A stretch of DNA of 64,000 nucleotides from Eubacterium uniforme (GCF_900167115.1 NZ_FUXZ01000006.1:48528-112527), one strand, 5' to 3'; positions 35,517 through 44,550 are shown, counted from the first letter of the stretch. The notes: a model not told the origin generated them from the letters alone. A program made the numbers and translations.

Positions 35517-36959
35517 TTATCGACGCAATCCTAATACGCCTATTTCTTTATACTTTCCAACTTTATATTCTTCAACGAAACTTCTATCTGCTTCCCATTT
35601 TCCAATAGCCACTTGGAATTTAGAATTAGACTTTCTTTGATTTATAAAGAAATCAATATAACTTATAATCTCATTTTTGCTCATGATATGTCTATCTATT
35701 AATACAGCCAATATTTTATGCCTATTCAATTCAGAAAGTCCCTTTTCCTGATTAACATTATATCCATACTGCATTAATATAGATTCACTAGCAAGTTTCA
35801 TATCTTTTCCATTTGTTCCACCTAAATAGTTTTTCTCATCACTTATTCGACAAAGAATTATACCTAATCGTTTCAAATATTTATATGTACTTTCTAAGAT
35901 AAAGTATGTACCACACTCTTGACAATATCCAGCATTTACTTTTACAACACGTTCTTTGTCATCTTTGTCTATAATAGATATACTAGCAATAATATCCATA
36001 ATCGTATGATTATTATGTATGCATTTAAAAATATTACTTCTAACAACAAAATCCCTATAATTTATAATCGGAATTTCATCAGCCGTTTTTCTATTGCGCA
36101 TTTTTTCTTGTTTCAAATAATAATCAGGTTCTACTAAACTTGTTTGTCTAGCTTTTTCAAGCCAATCATTCTTTCCTTTTTTATTCTTCTTTTTTTTATT
36201 TACATCTTCCCTTTTCTGATTACTATCTTTTTTCTTTTGACTATTTTTTTCTTTTATCTTTTCATATTTTTTCCTGTATTCTTCTATTTCTTTATCAATT
36301 TGTTTTTTCTTTTCTTGTTGCTCTCTTATTTTTTGTTTTTCTTTTTCTTCTTTGTTTTTCGTACTCTTTTCTTGTCTATCTTCAAATATTTTAATTTTTT
36401 CTTCATTAATGATGTTATACTGAAAATCTAAATTTCTAAATAAACTATATTTTAGATAGTACAGTTCACATTTTCTACATCTCTTTGTTTTATATGCAAC
36501 TATGTCGCCATTTTTCAACATATAATGAGCATAAATTGATTCTAATAATCTATTATTATTACAATTTTCATTTTTACATGCATTTATTTTTTTCCAATAA
36601 ATATAAAAATTTGCATCTTTTATTTTTTGAACTTTAATACTATCCACGTTTTCATAATCTGTACTATTTTTTTGAGGTAATAAATTTATATAAACTATTT
36701 CATCTATCCTTATTTTTTGCCCTTCAGAATACATATAATTAAATGTATATAATCTACCACATTTTTCACATTTATATATTGGAAAAACTATTATTTTTCC
36801 ATTTTTCCCTTTACATCTTACGTATTTTTTTGCTCTCATAACTGTTTTATCATAAATACAGTTCATTTTTATATATACATCTTTATAATCACATTCATAA
36901 TGTGATTTCCATATAATCTTATTATCATTTTCATTATCTATATTGTCTTTTATTTCCAT
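35517..36959 (-). CDS. Triple zinc-ribbon protein with Lys/Glu coiled coil, unknown function
   Basis: The protein is 480 residues with GGAG close to the start. Three C-x2-C knuckles occur in similar surroundings: YKCEKCGRLYTF near 64, KRCRKCELYYLKY near 160 and GYCQECGTYFILE near 350. Each follows a strand that appears to begin with a distal Cys or His, so the protein seems to contain three copies of one treble-clef-like module. Residues about 195-270 are almost only K, E, Q, N and R, a charged coiled coil or disordered linker. The C-terminus (LSELNRHKILAVLIDRHIMSKNEIISYIDFFINQRKSNSKFQVAIGKWEADRSF) is a helical module. It is encoded just upstream of the SNF2 gene in the same direction. Function is not recognised; nucleic-acid binding is plausible. 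Confidence 0.6.
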   Translation of the reverse strand: MEIKDNIDNENDNKIIWKSHYECDYKDVYIKMNCIYDKTVMRAKKYVRCKGKNGKIIVFPIYKCEKCGRLYTFNYMYSEGQKIRIDEIVYINLLPQKNSTDYENVDSIKVQKIKDANFYIYWKKINACKNENCNNNRLLESIYAHYMLKNGDIVAYKTKRCRKCELYYLKYSLFRNLDFQYNIINEEKIKIFEDRQEKSTKNKEEKEKQKIREQQEKKKQIDKEIEEYRKKYEKIKEKNSQKKKDSNQKREDVNKKKKNKKGKNDWLEKARQTSLVEPDYYLKQEKMRNRKTADEIPIINYRDFVVRSNIFKCIHNNHTIMDIIASISIIDKDDKERVVKVNAGYCQECGTYFILESTYKYLKRLGIILCRISDEKNYLGGTNGKDMKLASESILMQYGYNVNQEKGLSELNRHKILAVLIDRHIMSKNEIISYIDFFINQRKSNSKFQVAIGKWEADRSFVEEYKVGKYKEIGVLGLRR

Positions 36960-37051
36960 ACTCCAACATACCTTCTACAATTATTTCACCATAAAGCGAA
37001 TACCACCTAGAATCATATCATTACTTAGTACCACTTCGCTACTAACTTCAC

Positions 37052-37858
37052 TTACCATATTCTTCCCTTCGGGAAGTACACGCTATCATATACTTTCAAA
37101 TGCTGTTTTCGTATTGATTCTTCTATATTAGCTGGTTCGAATAGGAGGACGGATTTGGATTCTGTCATGAAGCCTTCCTCATACTGAGCTAATATTATGA
37201 AATCGAGGGCATTTGCTGCAGCAAATGCTTCCACTATCGGTTTTGTTAGTGGAAATTGTATGTTCCCCGAATGCCTAAAGAACTTTATCATGTTGTGCTT
37301 CTTAGCTCTAATGCCTAATGTCTGGCATTGGAATTCTATTAAGAAGCCAAACTTTACATCCTTGCCCTGTAGGTGTTTGTTTTCACGATATGCATCCACT
37401 TTGGCATAGTGCTTAGCGTATGGCTTTTTGAAGCCTTCAACAAATCTCTTGTATTCGAAAGCATTTGCTGTAGTGTTAAGTTTATTGATGAAGTTTTTAA
37501 CATCTTCTGTTGCGGGTTCTATGTCCGAGTCTTTTATTGCTTCTTCTTCATCATGATATTTATAATATATGTCCCACATTTCTTTTTGCGATAACTGGCT
37601 TATGGACTGATTGTTCTTATCGCCATTATTGCAGAAATCTGTTTTGAAATGTTCTATTGCATATATCCCCTTGCTTGTATTTACTATAAAGTCCGGCACT
37701 TCATCAAGCACAACATTATCCATGATTTCGCCCACTGGAATAACCGAGTTTATGTACTTTGCCACTCTCTGGTTGGACTTGGTCTGGATGTATTCTATTG
37801 TCTTTTTAAGACAAGATAGTTCTGCCGACTTCTTGTCATTATCTAGAATCTGTGCCAT
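37052..37858 (-). CDS. Unknown protein, possible PD-(D/E)XK-type fold
   Basis: The protein is 268 residues. The block VLDEVPDFIVNTSKGIYAIEHFKTDF (around 52-77) has a D-x-n-E-x-x-K arrangement reminiscent of PD-(D/E)XK nucleases, and QSISQLSQKEMWDIYYKY follows. KFGFLIEFQCQTLGIRAKKHNMIKFF and LDFIILAQYEEGFMTE are additional conserved-looking strands. No family name is recognised. Its GC content looks slightly higher than the defence genes to its left. It lies between the acetyltransferase and the zinc-ribbon gene and marks the right edge of the defence island; whether it belongs to the island is uncertain. Confidence 0.5.
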   Translation of the reverse strand: MAQILDNDKKSAELSCLKKTIEYIQTKSNQRVAKYINSVIPVGEIMDNVVLDEVPDFIVNTSKGIYAIEHFKTDFCNNGDKNNQSISQLSQKEMWDIYYKYHDEEEAIKDSDIEPATEDVKNFINKLNTTANAFEYKRFVEGFKKPYAKHYAKVDAYRENKHLQGKDVKFGFLIEFQCQTLGIRAKKHNMIKFFRHSGNIQFPLTKPIVEAFAAANALDFIILAQYEEGFMTESKSVLLFEPANIEESIRKQHLKVYDSVYFPKGRIW

Positions 37859-37908
37859 ACGTTACCCCTTTTTTCTTTCGATGTGGAGCAAATGCTCTCA
37901 CAACTTCC

Positions 37909-38364
37909 TTATAATCCCATCACATATATCTGGCATGGATTAGCTTCATCCCAGTAGTGTCTAATCACTTCAAACTCCTTAAAGCCACAACTTATGTAGA
38001 ATCTATTAGTTATATCGTAGTCTTCATACATGCCCATCTCTACTGTTTTAACCTGCATGAATTCATAGCCTTTTTCCTTCGCTATTTTCTTAGCTTCTTC
38101 AACTAGCTGTCTTCCAAGCCCACTTCTGTGATACTCTTTTAGAACTCCCATAACTGCAAGTTCCACTGTTTCCTTGCCAGTTTCTTTCAAGTTTAAAAAG
38201 CCCACGATTTTGCCATCTTCTTCTGCTGCAACCATTATCCTATCAGGGCTCTCTGCTATATACTGTTCTCTTGATTCCTCTACTTCAAACCATTCTGTTA
38301 AACTTTCTAGGATAGACCTAGCTATTACTTTCTTCTGTTCCTTGTCTGTTATTAATTTAATCAT
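37909..38364 (-). CDS. GNAT-family N-acetyltransferase
   Basis: The protein is 151 residues from ATG 38364 (MIKLITDKEQKKVIARSIL); an in-frame GTG start at 38415 adds 17 residues but looks less natural. The acetyl-CoA binding motif A is AVMGVLKEYHRSGLGRQLVEEA, the R/Q-x-x-G-x-G/A-like loop (RSGLGRQL), followed by NRFYISCGFKEFE, the usual motif B region. Substrate is unknown. It stands alone between the island edge and RhuM. Confidence 0.8.
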   Translation of the reverse strand: MIKLITDKEQKKVIARSILESLTEWFEVEESREQYIAESPDRIMVAAEEDGKIVGFLNLKETGKETVELAVMGVLKEYHRSGLGRQLVEEAKKIAKEKGYEFMQVKTVEMGMYEDYDITNRFYISCGFKEFEVIRHYWDEANPCQIYVMGL

Positions 38365-38472
38365 GTGTTTTTCCCTTATATATTTTTTTATTACTCTAGG
38401 TTTTAATGTTTCCACTGAATCTCAATATGCCTTGGATCATATATCAGAATCCTATCAATATTCCGCTTACAT

Positions 38473-39462
38473 CTACTTCCTAATATATTTAGCACTAATT
38501 TCTTCAATGCTGTTGAAATAATCCTTCTCTACATCACTAAGAGTTTTTTGTTTATACTTTTTATACTCATTCTCAGCTTTTTTCATTGCTTGCGCATGTG
38601 AAATTGTTCCATTGCCAACCAGCAACTGCTCACCTGTTGATGTTAATATACCATCCAAATGTTTAGACCAATCAGACATTGTCATCGGTATCTCCCTTTC
38701 GGCTTGACGTTCTGCAAAATCTAAATACCCTGAGACAATTTGCCCCATAGCACGTAGTTCTTTTTCTGATAAATAATTTTTAGCGATTTTTGCTTCTGAT
38801 AAAGTTGGTTGATTACCAGAAAATGTAGTCAATCCCATGAATTCTTTTTCAGCATCTGCCCTGCTATAAATTACTTCTGCTGCAGTCTCACCAGAAACTG
38901 CATAATGAATCTTGTTCTGAACCTTTTTAAAGAAGATTATAGATTCTTCAACTTTAGGGTCATAATCGATACTAGTTGCATATATCTCCAATATTTGTCG
39001 ATAGAATACTTTTTCAGAAGCACGAATATCTCTAATTCTTTCCAGCAACTCTTTAAAGTATCCACCACCTCCAAGTTTTTTTAGACGTTCATCATCTATT
39101 GCAAAACCCTTTTTGAGATATTCCTTAAGAATTGAACTTGCCCATATTCTAAATTGAACACCCCTTTGTGATTTCACTCTATACCCAACAGATATAATCA
39201 TATCCAAATTATAATAATTGGTTGGCTTAGTAGAAAATTCGGAAATTCCGAATTTTCTCAATGTGTTCTCACGCATTAATTCCCCATCAGTATAGATATT
39301 CTGAATATGCTCATTGATTGTAGATTTAGCTTTTTGAAATAATTCGGACATTTGCTCCTGAGTCAGCCATACTGTATCCTCTTCAAGCCTTACATCCACT
39401 TTGCATTTACCATCTTCCGTGTTATAAATAATTATTTCTGATTTATTGTTCTCATTACTCAT
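38473..39462 (-). CDS. RhuM-family protein
   Basis: The protein is 329 residues from ATG 39462 (MSNENNKSEIIIYNTEDGK), which has GGAG upstream and matches the family's standard opening; the extended frame to 39489 reads into a radical-SAM gene fragment. Signatures are DVRLEEDTVWLTQEQMSELF (phage antirepressor-like helix-turn-helix start), TKPTNYYNLDMIISVGYRVKSQRGVQFRIWAS, and a C-terminal helical part. RhuM proteins were named from a Salmonella pathogenicity island and are frequent next to restriction and toxin-antitoxin loci; their biochemical role is unclear. The full length suggests an intact gene. Confidence 0.85.
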   Translation of the reverse strand: MSNENNKSEIIIYNTEDGKCKVDVRLEEDTVWLTQEQMSELFQKAKSTINEHIQNIYTDGELMRENTLRKFGISEFSTKPTNYYNLDMIISVGYRVKSQRGVQFRIWASSILKEYLKKGFAIDDERLKKLGGGGYFKELLERIRDIRASEKVFYRQILEIYATSIDYDPKVEESIIFFKKVQNKIHYAVSGETAAEVIYSRADAEKEFMGLTTFSGNQPTLSEAKIAKNYLSEKELRAMGQIVSGYLDFAERQAEREIPMTMSDWSKHLDGILTSTGEQLLVGNGTISHAQAMKKAENEYKKYKQKTLSDVEKDYFNSIEEISAKYIRK

Positions 39463-39484
39463 TTTTTCAATATCTCCAATAATA

Positions 39485-39533
39485 TACATTTCTCTCTAAA
39501 TATCTTTCTAAGTTCCTTGCCATTAGGACTTTC
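39485..39533 (-). pseudogene. Fragment of a radical-SAM (SPL-like) gene
   Basis: These 49 bases match 41867-41915 inside the intact radical-SAM gene at 46 positions. In frame they read ESPNGKELRKIFREKC versus ESPNGKELRKLFRDKC in the intact protein. No other part of the gene remains nearby. It is a relic of a second copy, or a recombination scar, sitting between the ATPase and rhuM genes. Confidence 0.65.
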
Positions 39534-39564
39534 AGCTATTATTTAGTCACATCCTGTTTCTCTT

Positions 39565-40866
39565 TTATATTTCTCCTATTGCACTAATATTCCAAAGTGG
39601 AATATTTATAATAACTTCCTGCTTAATATAATCTTTCATTGAAAATCTAATAGCATATTTAGGATCATATTTATCTATATATGCTTTTAAACTTTTTGAT
39701 TTCAAGTTTTCTTCTGCTTTAACCTCTATCGGTACAATATCAGATTTTATCTGCATTAAAAAGTCTATTTCATTTCGTGAATTTGTATTTGAATAATAGC
39801 ATGGTACCATCTCAGTTGTTGAAATTATTTGCTGCAAAACATATTGTTCCGTAAGTGCACCCTTAAACTCAACAAATAACTCATCATCTCCTAGTATGCT
39901 ATTTATATCCAAATCTGACATGGCGCCAAGAAGGCCAACATCTATCATAAATAACTTATATGCTTGAGGTTCCTTATATGATTTTAGTGGCATTGCTGGT
40001 TTATTAACCATATGTACTTTATAACACAAACCACAATCTATAAGCCACTGTATTGAAACCTCATATTGAGCTGATCTTGCTCCTTTTTTTATCTGACCAA
40101 AGAAAAATTTCTTATTTTCTTTTGCAAGTTGTAAAGGAATAGAATCCCATACCATTCTAGTTCTTTCAAGTTCACTTTTATTATCTATATGCTTACTAAA
40201 ATCTTTTTCATAAAGACTAACTATCTCTTTTTGTATATTTCGTACTTCATTTATATCCTTATCATCCACGTAGCAACTTACTGCCTCTGGCATACCACCA
40301 ACATAATAATACAATTTTAAATATCTTATATATTTTTCTCTAAATACCTGATTTTTATTATTTTCAGCCTTATTAACATACTTGGCTAAATCATCTTCTC
40401 CACAAGCTAATAAGAATTCATAATATGATAATGGATACATCGTTAATATATTTACTTTTCCAACGGGATAAGATATCCCTTTGTGCATTGCAACACCTAA
40501 AAAAGACCCCGCTACTATAATGTGATATTCACTTGCATTTTCACAGAAATATTTTAACGCAGTTATAGCCTTCGGGGATTCTTGTACTTCATCTATTATT
40601 ATTAGTGTTTCTTCTGGTTCAATTTTCTCGCCAGAAACTATAGTTATATCTTCAATTATTCTTTTAACATCAAAATCAACATCAAAAGATTTTTTCATCT
40701 GCTCATTTTCATCCAAGTTGATATATGCTATATTTTTATAATATCTTTTTCCAAATTCCTTCATAATCCAGGTTTTACCAACCTGTCTTGCGCCTTGTAA
40801 AATAAGGGGTTTACGGCTCTTTTTATTTTTCCAAGAACATAAATCTTCCATTATTTTTCTTTCCAT
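39565..40866 (-). CDS. AAA_14/DUF4143 ATPase
   Basis: The protein is 433 residues. Walker A LQGARQVGKTW lies at 23-33 and Walker B LIIIDEVQESPKA near 92, with sensor VAGSFLGVAMHKG, and the DUF4143 C-terminal domain has FMIDVGLLGAM, LTEQYVLQQI and YYSNTNSRNEIDFLMQ followed by VPIEVKAEE, a PD-(D/E)XK-like D...E-x-K set. These ATPases are widespread and poorly understood; many occur as genomic orphans. AGGAGGTGA precedes the ATG. Its promoter is embedded in four direct repeats (40891-41010), which suggests self-regulation. Confidence 0.85.
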   Translation of the reverse strand: MERKIMEDLCSWKNKKSRKPLILQGARQVGKTWIMKEFGKRYYKNIAYINLDENEQMKKSFDVDFDVKRIIEDITIVSGEKIEPEETLIIIDEVQESPKAITALKYFCENASEYHIIVAGSFLGVAMHKGISYPVGKVNILTMYPLSYYEFLLACGEDDLAKYVNKAENNKNQVFREKYIRYLKLYYYVGGMPEAVSCYVDDKDINEVRNIQKEIVSLYEKDFSKHIDNKSELERTRMVWDSIPLQLAKENKKFFFGQIKKGARSAQYEVSIQWLIDCGLCYKVHMVNKPAMPLKSYKEPQAYKLFMIDVGLLGAMSDLDINSILGDDELFVEFKGALTEQYVLQQIISTTEMVPCYYSNTNSRNEIDFLMQIKSDIVPIEVKAEENLKSKSLKAYIDKYDPKYAIRFSMKDYIKQEVIINIPLWNISAIGEI

Positions 40867-40887
40867 TCAAGTCACCTCCTATTTTAA

Positions 40888-41010
40888 AGTATACACTTTT
40901 TTGAACGAAAATCAAGAAAATGATACACTTTTTTGAACGAAAATCATCTCGAAATGACATTTTTTTGAACGAAAGTTGATGGTTTTGATACACTTTTTTG
41001 AAGGAAAGTT
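40888..41010 (-). repeat. Four phased direct repeats over the DUF4143 ATPase promoter
   Basis: Copies of ATACACTTTTTTGAACGAAA begin near 40891, 40923, 40955 and 40988, i.e. every 32-33 bp (three helical turns). The third and fourth are degenerate. The minus-strand promoter (TTGATT at 40910-40915, 16 bp, TATACT at 40888-40893) has the first repeat in its spacer. This is an operator array, and binding there would block the polymerase. Similar repeats occur ahead of other DUF4143 genes as I recall. Confidence 0.7.
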
Positions 41011-41083
41011 ATTTTTATGTAAACCTTCATTTCCGAGTTTTCCTATATTTCAAGCCATTTCACGGAGCTTTTTGCTATTTTCT

Positions 41084-41743
41084 TTATTTAGCCCGTAATT
41101 CGCATACTTTATCGTATATTGCTTTAGCAAGTTTTCTCTGGTTTTCGCCATCCATGTGGATTCCGTCGATTTCACTTACTCTAGCAACTTCGTTGGCATC
41201 TAAAAATTCTAGATTGTACATCTCTGATAACTGCTTATACCAGTCAGGTAATTCGCGGGCAACCCTTGATGCATTCTCCAAATCAAAGCACTCTGATAAC
41301 CATGGATCAAGCGCTGACTTTGCAACTGCTGGTGGTGCAATAAGTAAAACCTTCATACGACCATTCATCCTGAATGTGTTATATGTCTGAATCTTTTCAA
41401 GCATAATCTGCATCTCGCCTGCTATATCCATAGATGAATAACCAAACTTCTTCTTAAGGTCATTGCTTCCAAGCATAACTGTTATCAAATCTATTGGATT
41501 ATGTGTCTCCATACAAGGCACAATGTACTTAAGTCCATTCTTCTCACCTTCTGCCGGATCATCCGTTGCAATAGTTCTACCGTTCTGGCCTTCTTCGATT
41601 ACCATATACTTATCTCCAAGCATTTGCTGCAAATTGGCTGTGTACCTATTTTCATCAGACATCCTAATTTTCTCTTTTGGGTCAAATCCCCATGTAAGTG
41701 AATCCCCAAAGCAGAGGATTCTATATTTCTTTAAACTATCCAT
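41084..41743 (-). CDS. SGNH/GDSL-family hydrolase (esterase-like)
   Basis: The protein is 219 residues with an AAGGAG site. The four SGNH blocks are visible: I, LCFGDSLTWGF (Ser near 15); II, EEGQNGRTI; III, VMLGSNDLKKKF; V, EIDGIHMDGENQRKLA (catalytic D and H). The family removes acyl groups, commonly acetyl esters of plant polysaccharides or arylesters. No signal peptide is present, so it acts in the cytoplasm. It starts 31 bp after the radical-SAM stop and is likely in its operon. Confidence 0.9.
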   Translation of the reverse strand: MDSLKKYRILCFGDSLTWGFDPKEKIRMSDENRYTANLQQMLGDKYMVIEEGQNGRTIATDDPAEGEKNGLKYIVPCMETHNPIDLITVMLGSNDLKKKFGYSSMDIAGEMQIMLEKIQTYNTFRMNGRMKVLLIAPPAVAKSALDPWLSECFDLENASRVARELPDWYKQLSEMYNLEFLDANEVARVSEIDGIHMDGENQRKLAKAIYDKVCELRAK

Positions 41744-41774
41744 ATGCGCTCCTTATTATTTATTTTTTATCAAC

Positions 41775-42650
41775 TCATAACTCAAACAAACTAAGTTGTT
41801 CATACTTCTCCGGATACTCATTCATGTACTCAAAACACTGATTATCCATGAGTAATCCAGCTTCTTTACATTTATCTCTAAATAACTTTCTAAGTTCCTT
41901 GCCATTTGGACTTTCGATGTGATATGCATTTCCATATTCTTTTATGTACTTTTGCTTTAGCCCTGGAAAGTGCTTATCAAGGGCTTCATAATAATACTCT
42001 CTGTCGCCTTCTCTTAGTGTTAATCCAAAGTCATAGCCTATTATTCCTTTCACACCAAGTTCTATGCACTTATCTATAATGCCTGTAACATTCTCCTCTG
42101 TATTATTGATGTATGGCAAAATAGGTGTAAGCCAAACTATAGTTGGAATACCTCGTTTTTGCATCTCTTCTAATACTTCAAATCTTCTTTTTGTTGTGCA
42201 GACATTAGGCTCGACAATTTTACATAGGTCTTCGTCGATTGTGGTTATTGTCAGTTGGACGACGCATTTGCTGCGATTATTGATTTCAGCAAGTAGGTCA
42301 ATGTCCCTAAGTATTCTATCTGATTTTGTTTGGATTGCTAATCCGAATTCGTACTTCTTGATTATTTCAAGACATGCTCTCGTGAGTCCAAGTTCTTCTT
42401 CGCAATGCATGTATGGATCCGACATCGCACCTGTGCCTATCATGCACTTCTTGCGCTTGCTCCTAAGAGCCTTCTCAAGAAGCTGTGGCGCGTTCTTTTT
42501 GACTTCTATGTCGGTGAATGGATGTGTGAACTGGTAGCAGGTGCTCCTGCTATCGCAGTATATGCAGCCGTGAGTACAGCCGCGATAAATATTCATTCCC
42601 GTAAAACCACCATTATTTATAAGAATTCCTTTTGCCTCTACCTCATGCAT
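41775..42650 (-). CDS. Radical-SAM protein of the SPL (spore photoproduct lyase-like) family
   Basis: The protein is 291 residues with GGGAGAAG upstream. The radical-SAM cluster motif is C-x3-C-x2-C in RGCTHGCIYCDSRS (Cys 25, 29, 32). GTGAMSDPYMHCEEELGLTR and AIQTKSDRILRDIDLL are typical of SplB-like proteins annotated as SPL-family radical SAM. The substrate is unknown; it lacks the full C-terminus of true spore photoproduct lyase. A 49-bp piece of a second copy lies at 39485-39533. Confidence 0.85.
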   Translation of the reverse strand: MHEVEAKGILINNGGFTGMNIYRGCTHGCIYCDSRSTCYQFTHPFTDIEVKKNAPQLLEKALRSKRKKCMIGTGAMSDPYMHCEEELGLTRACLEIIKKYEFGLAIQTKSDRILRDIDLLAEINNRSKCVVQLTITTIDEDLCKIVEPNVCTTKRRFEVLEEMQKRGIPTIVWLTPILPYINNTEENVTGIIDKCIELGVKGIIGYDFGLTLREGDREYYYEALDKHFPGLKQKYIKEYGNAYHIESPNGKELRKLFRDKCKEAGLLMDNQCFEYMNEYPEKYEQLSLFEL

Positions 42651-42853
42651 TGTCTTCTCCCTGTTGATTATTTTTATAATTATTTAGCTTTATTTTTTTA
42701 GCTATTACCCATACCCTCACATAGATATATTTTACCACATTTTACTTGTTTCTTACAGATAAATAGGAAGATTTAGGTTATGAAATATTTTCATAAGTAG
42801 TCTTTTCAAAAAACCACTTTGTCACACTTTTCCATCCTTATGTGTATACCATA

Positions 42854-42881
42854 TGTGAAGGCAAAACATGAAACCTTCACA
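42854..42881. other. Inverted repeat in the 42651-43012 intergenic region
   Basis: Perfect 8-bp arms TGTGAAGG (42854-42861) and CCTTCACA (42874-42881). It lies about 200 bp upstream of the radical-SAM gene, too far for an obvious operator of that start. The rest of this 362-bp gap holds a terminator at 42910-42957 and AT-rich sequence; no gene is seen. Confidence 0.35.
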
Positions 42882-42909
42882 ACAGCACAATTTATACATG
42901 ATAATCCTA

Positions 42910-42957
42910 AAAAAAATACACCAACGCGGGAGCAATCTCGCGCTGGTGTATTTTTTT
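42910..42957. terminator. Bidirectional terminator after the 43013 gene
   Basis: Long stem AAATACACCA-CGCG/CGCG-TGGTGTATTT with a GGAGCAATCT-type loop, flanked by A-run and T-run, so it terminates in both directions. It closes the 43013-44311 transcript. Confidence 0.85.
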
Positions 42958-43012
42958 ATATTCAATTAATAAGGCCTATCAACCTTTTAAAAGCTGCATC
43001 TTCATTTTCATC

Positions 43013-44311
43013 TTACTTAACTACAAACTTCTTAGTTCCTGCCTTCTTAATAAAACTTGTATATAACTTCTTTTTAGCCTTTGGTACTTTGAATGTAATA
43101 GACTTCTTAACTTCTGGATATCTTACAAATGCATTCTTTCCAATTCTTCTTATGCTCTTACCCTTAATTATTACAGTCTTCATTTTTCTACAACTATCAA
43201 ATGAGCTACTATCAATACCAACTATCTTGAATTTCTTTCCAAAAGCTTTAATTGTTTTATCAATAATATATTTCTTTTTACCATCATTATAAACTTTATG
43301 AATACTTGCTTCTGAAATCTTACCATTATTTACCTTACTAAATCTATAAATATAGTCGTCCTTTAAAAAGCACTGACCTTTTCTAAATCCAATCTTACTA
43401 TTTTTAACCTGAATGGCTGAAAGCTCAATTTCACCAAATGGCATTGAAGGATAAGTCATATAAGCTTTTTCCTTACCCTTAAACTTAATTGTTGAATCAG
43501 TAATAATAATCTTCTGTGCATTAAAACAATATTGATCATAAAGAGAATAATTCATCTGATTCTTCGCAGGTTCTTCATATCTAAAATTCATTTTACAATT
43601 ATTTACAGATATTGTTTCACATACAGCAAATGGTGCATAGAAACAATCAGTGCCTTCTGCTAATGTCATTGTTGCTAATCTAAACTTTCTATTTACTTTA
43701 GCATTATCAAACTTAATGTTTTTGCCATAAAAAATAGCAGCTTTAATTGTTACATTTGATACTTCGATATCACCACAATCAGAAAGCTTATCCTCTTCAT
43801 CCATAAATTCTCCAGTACTTATGGTATACCAACCTGGCTCATACTCATATCTCTTAGAGTTTTCACTTTCTTCTAAAACCGAAAGACTTCCACCACCAGT
43901 AATTTTCAAATTACATCTACAATCAATATAACCATCAATAGTACAATCTCCTTTAACAACAAGGGTTATTGTCTCACTTTTATGTGCTTGTTGTTCAGCT
44001 GCATATTTATCTTTATTTTTTTCATAATCATAATTTTTCGCATCATAATAATCCAAACACAAATGACCTTTACCTTTAAAATTGTCAAGTGTCAATTCCT
44101 TTTTATCTGCATTCCATGATGCTCCTTTTACTTTACCCGTATCAAGATAAACATCTTTTGAATCATTATAAATTCTCGGTCTTCTTACACCAAGATCTGA
44201 ATAATCTACAGTTGTGTTCTGAGCTACTTCCTCAGCCCAAGTAATAACATTTCCAATCATTAATCCACATGCTAATACCGCAAGAGTTGCACACATCTTT
44301 TTAAATCTCAT
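43013..44311 (-). CDS. Secreted beta-helix-like protein with BspA-type LRR tail
   Basis: The protein is 432 residues with GAAAGGA upstream. The signal peptide is MRFKKMCATLAVLACGLMIGNVITWAEE. Then comes VRRPRIYNDSKDVYLDTGKVKGASWNADKKELTLDNFKGKG, a block shared with the next two genes, followed by short beta-strand repeats (ITLVVKGDCTIDGYIDCRCNLKITGGGSL, IIITDSTIKFKGKEKAY). The C-terminus holds one LRR_5-type unit (FDSCRKMKTVIIKGKSIRRIGKNAF) and the Lys-rich tail FKVPKAKKKLY seen in the left-hand group. Surface binding to carbohydrate or host is inferred. It is the only one of the three 43-46.8 kb paralogues that keeps the LRR tail. Confidence 0.82.
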   Translation of the reverse strand: MRFKKMCATLAVLACGLMIGNVITWAEEVAQNTTVDYSDLGVRRPRIYNDSKDVYLDTGKVKGASWNADKKELTLDNFKGKGHLCLDYYDAKNYDYEKNKDKYAAEQQAHKSETITLVVKGDCTIDGYIDCRCNLKITGGGSLSVLEESENSKRYEYEPGWYTISTGEFMDEEDKLSDCGDIEVSNVTIKAAIFYGKNIKFDNAKVNRKFRLATMTLAEGTDCFYAPFAVCETISVNNCKMNFRYEEPAKNQMNYSLYDQYCFNAQKIIITDSTIKFKGKEKAYMTYPSMPFGEIELSAIQVKNSKIGFRKGQCFLKDDYIYRFSKVNNGKISEASIHKVYNDGKKKYIIDKTIKAFGKKFKIVGIDSSSFDSCRKMKTVIIKGKSIRRIGKNAFVRYPEVKKSITFKVPKAKKKLYTSFIKKAGTKKFVVK

Positions 44312-44490
44312 ACTTTTTCCTTTCTATTTTCATATATTTAACAATAATCCTTTTTATAATAGATTATTATCTTTTTTATCTCTACACTATATACACAATT
44401 ACACTTTGCCAAAAGTCACATATTAATAAATTAACAAATTAAATCTTCAATCAACAAAAATCTAAATTAGTTTTTCATTCATAAAAGCAG

Positions 44491-44527
44491 AAAGACCAAC
44501 ACAAGGTTTCGCCCATGTTGATCTTTC
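44491..44527 (-). terminator. Terminator after the 44551 gene
   Basis: Stem AAAGATCAACA/TGTTGGTCTTT (minus strand, one wobble) with TCT and T-rich sequence following. The rest of 44312-44550 is AT-rich with no gene. Confidence 0.65.
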
Positions 44528-44550
44528 CTAAATTTGGAGTTGTATAATTT

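Noticed and set aside
40888..41010. CRISPR array
   Set aside because: Four repeats with about 12-bp spacers that are too short, degenerate outer copies and position on a promoter. They are operator repeats.
42869..42973. Plus-strand 33-codon leader-like frame MKPSQQHNLYM...
   Set aside because: It has a GAAGG before it but reads through a terminator hairpin, and no plus-strand gene follows it, so attenuation makes no sense.
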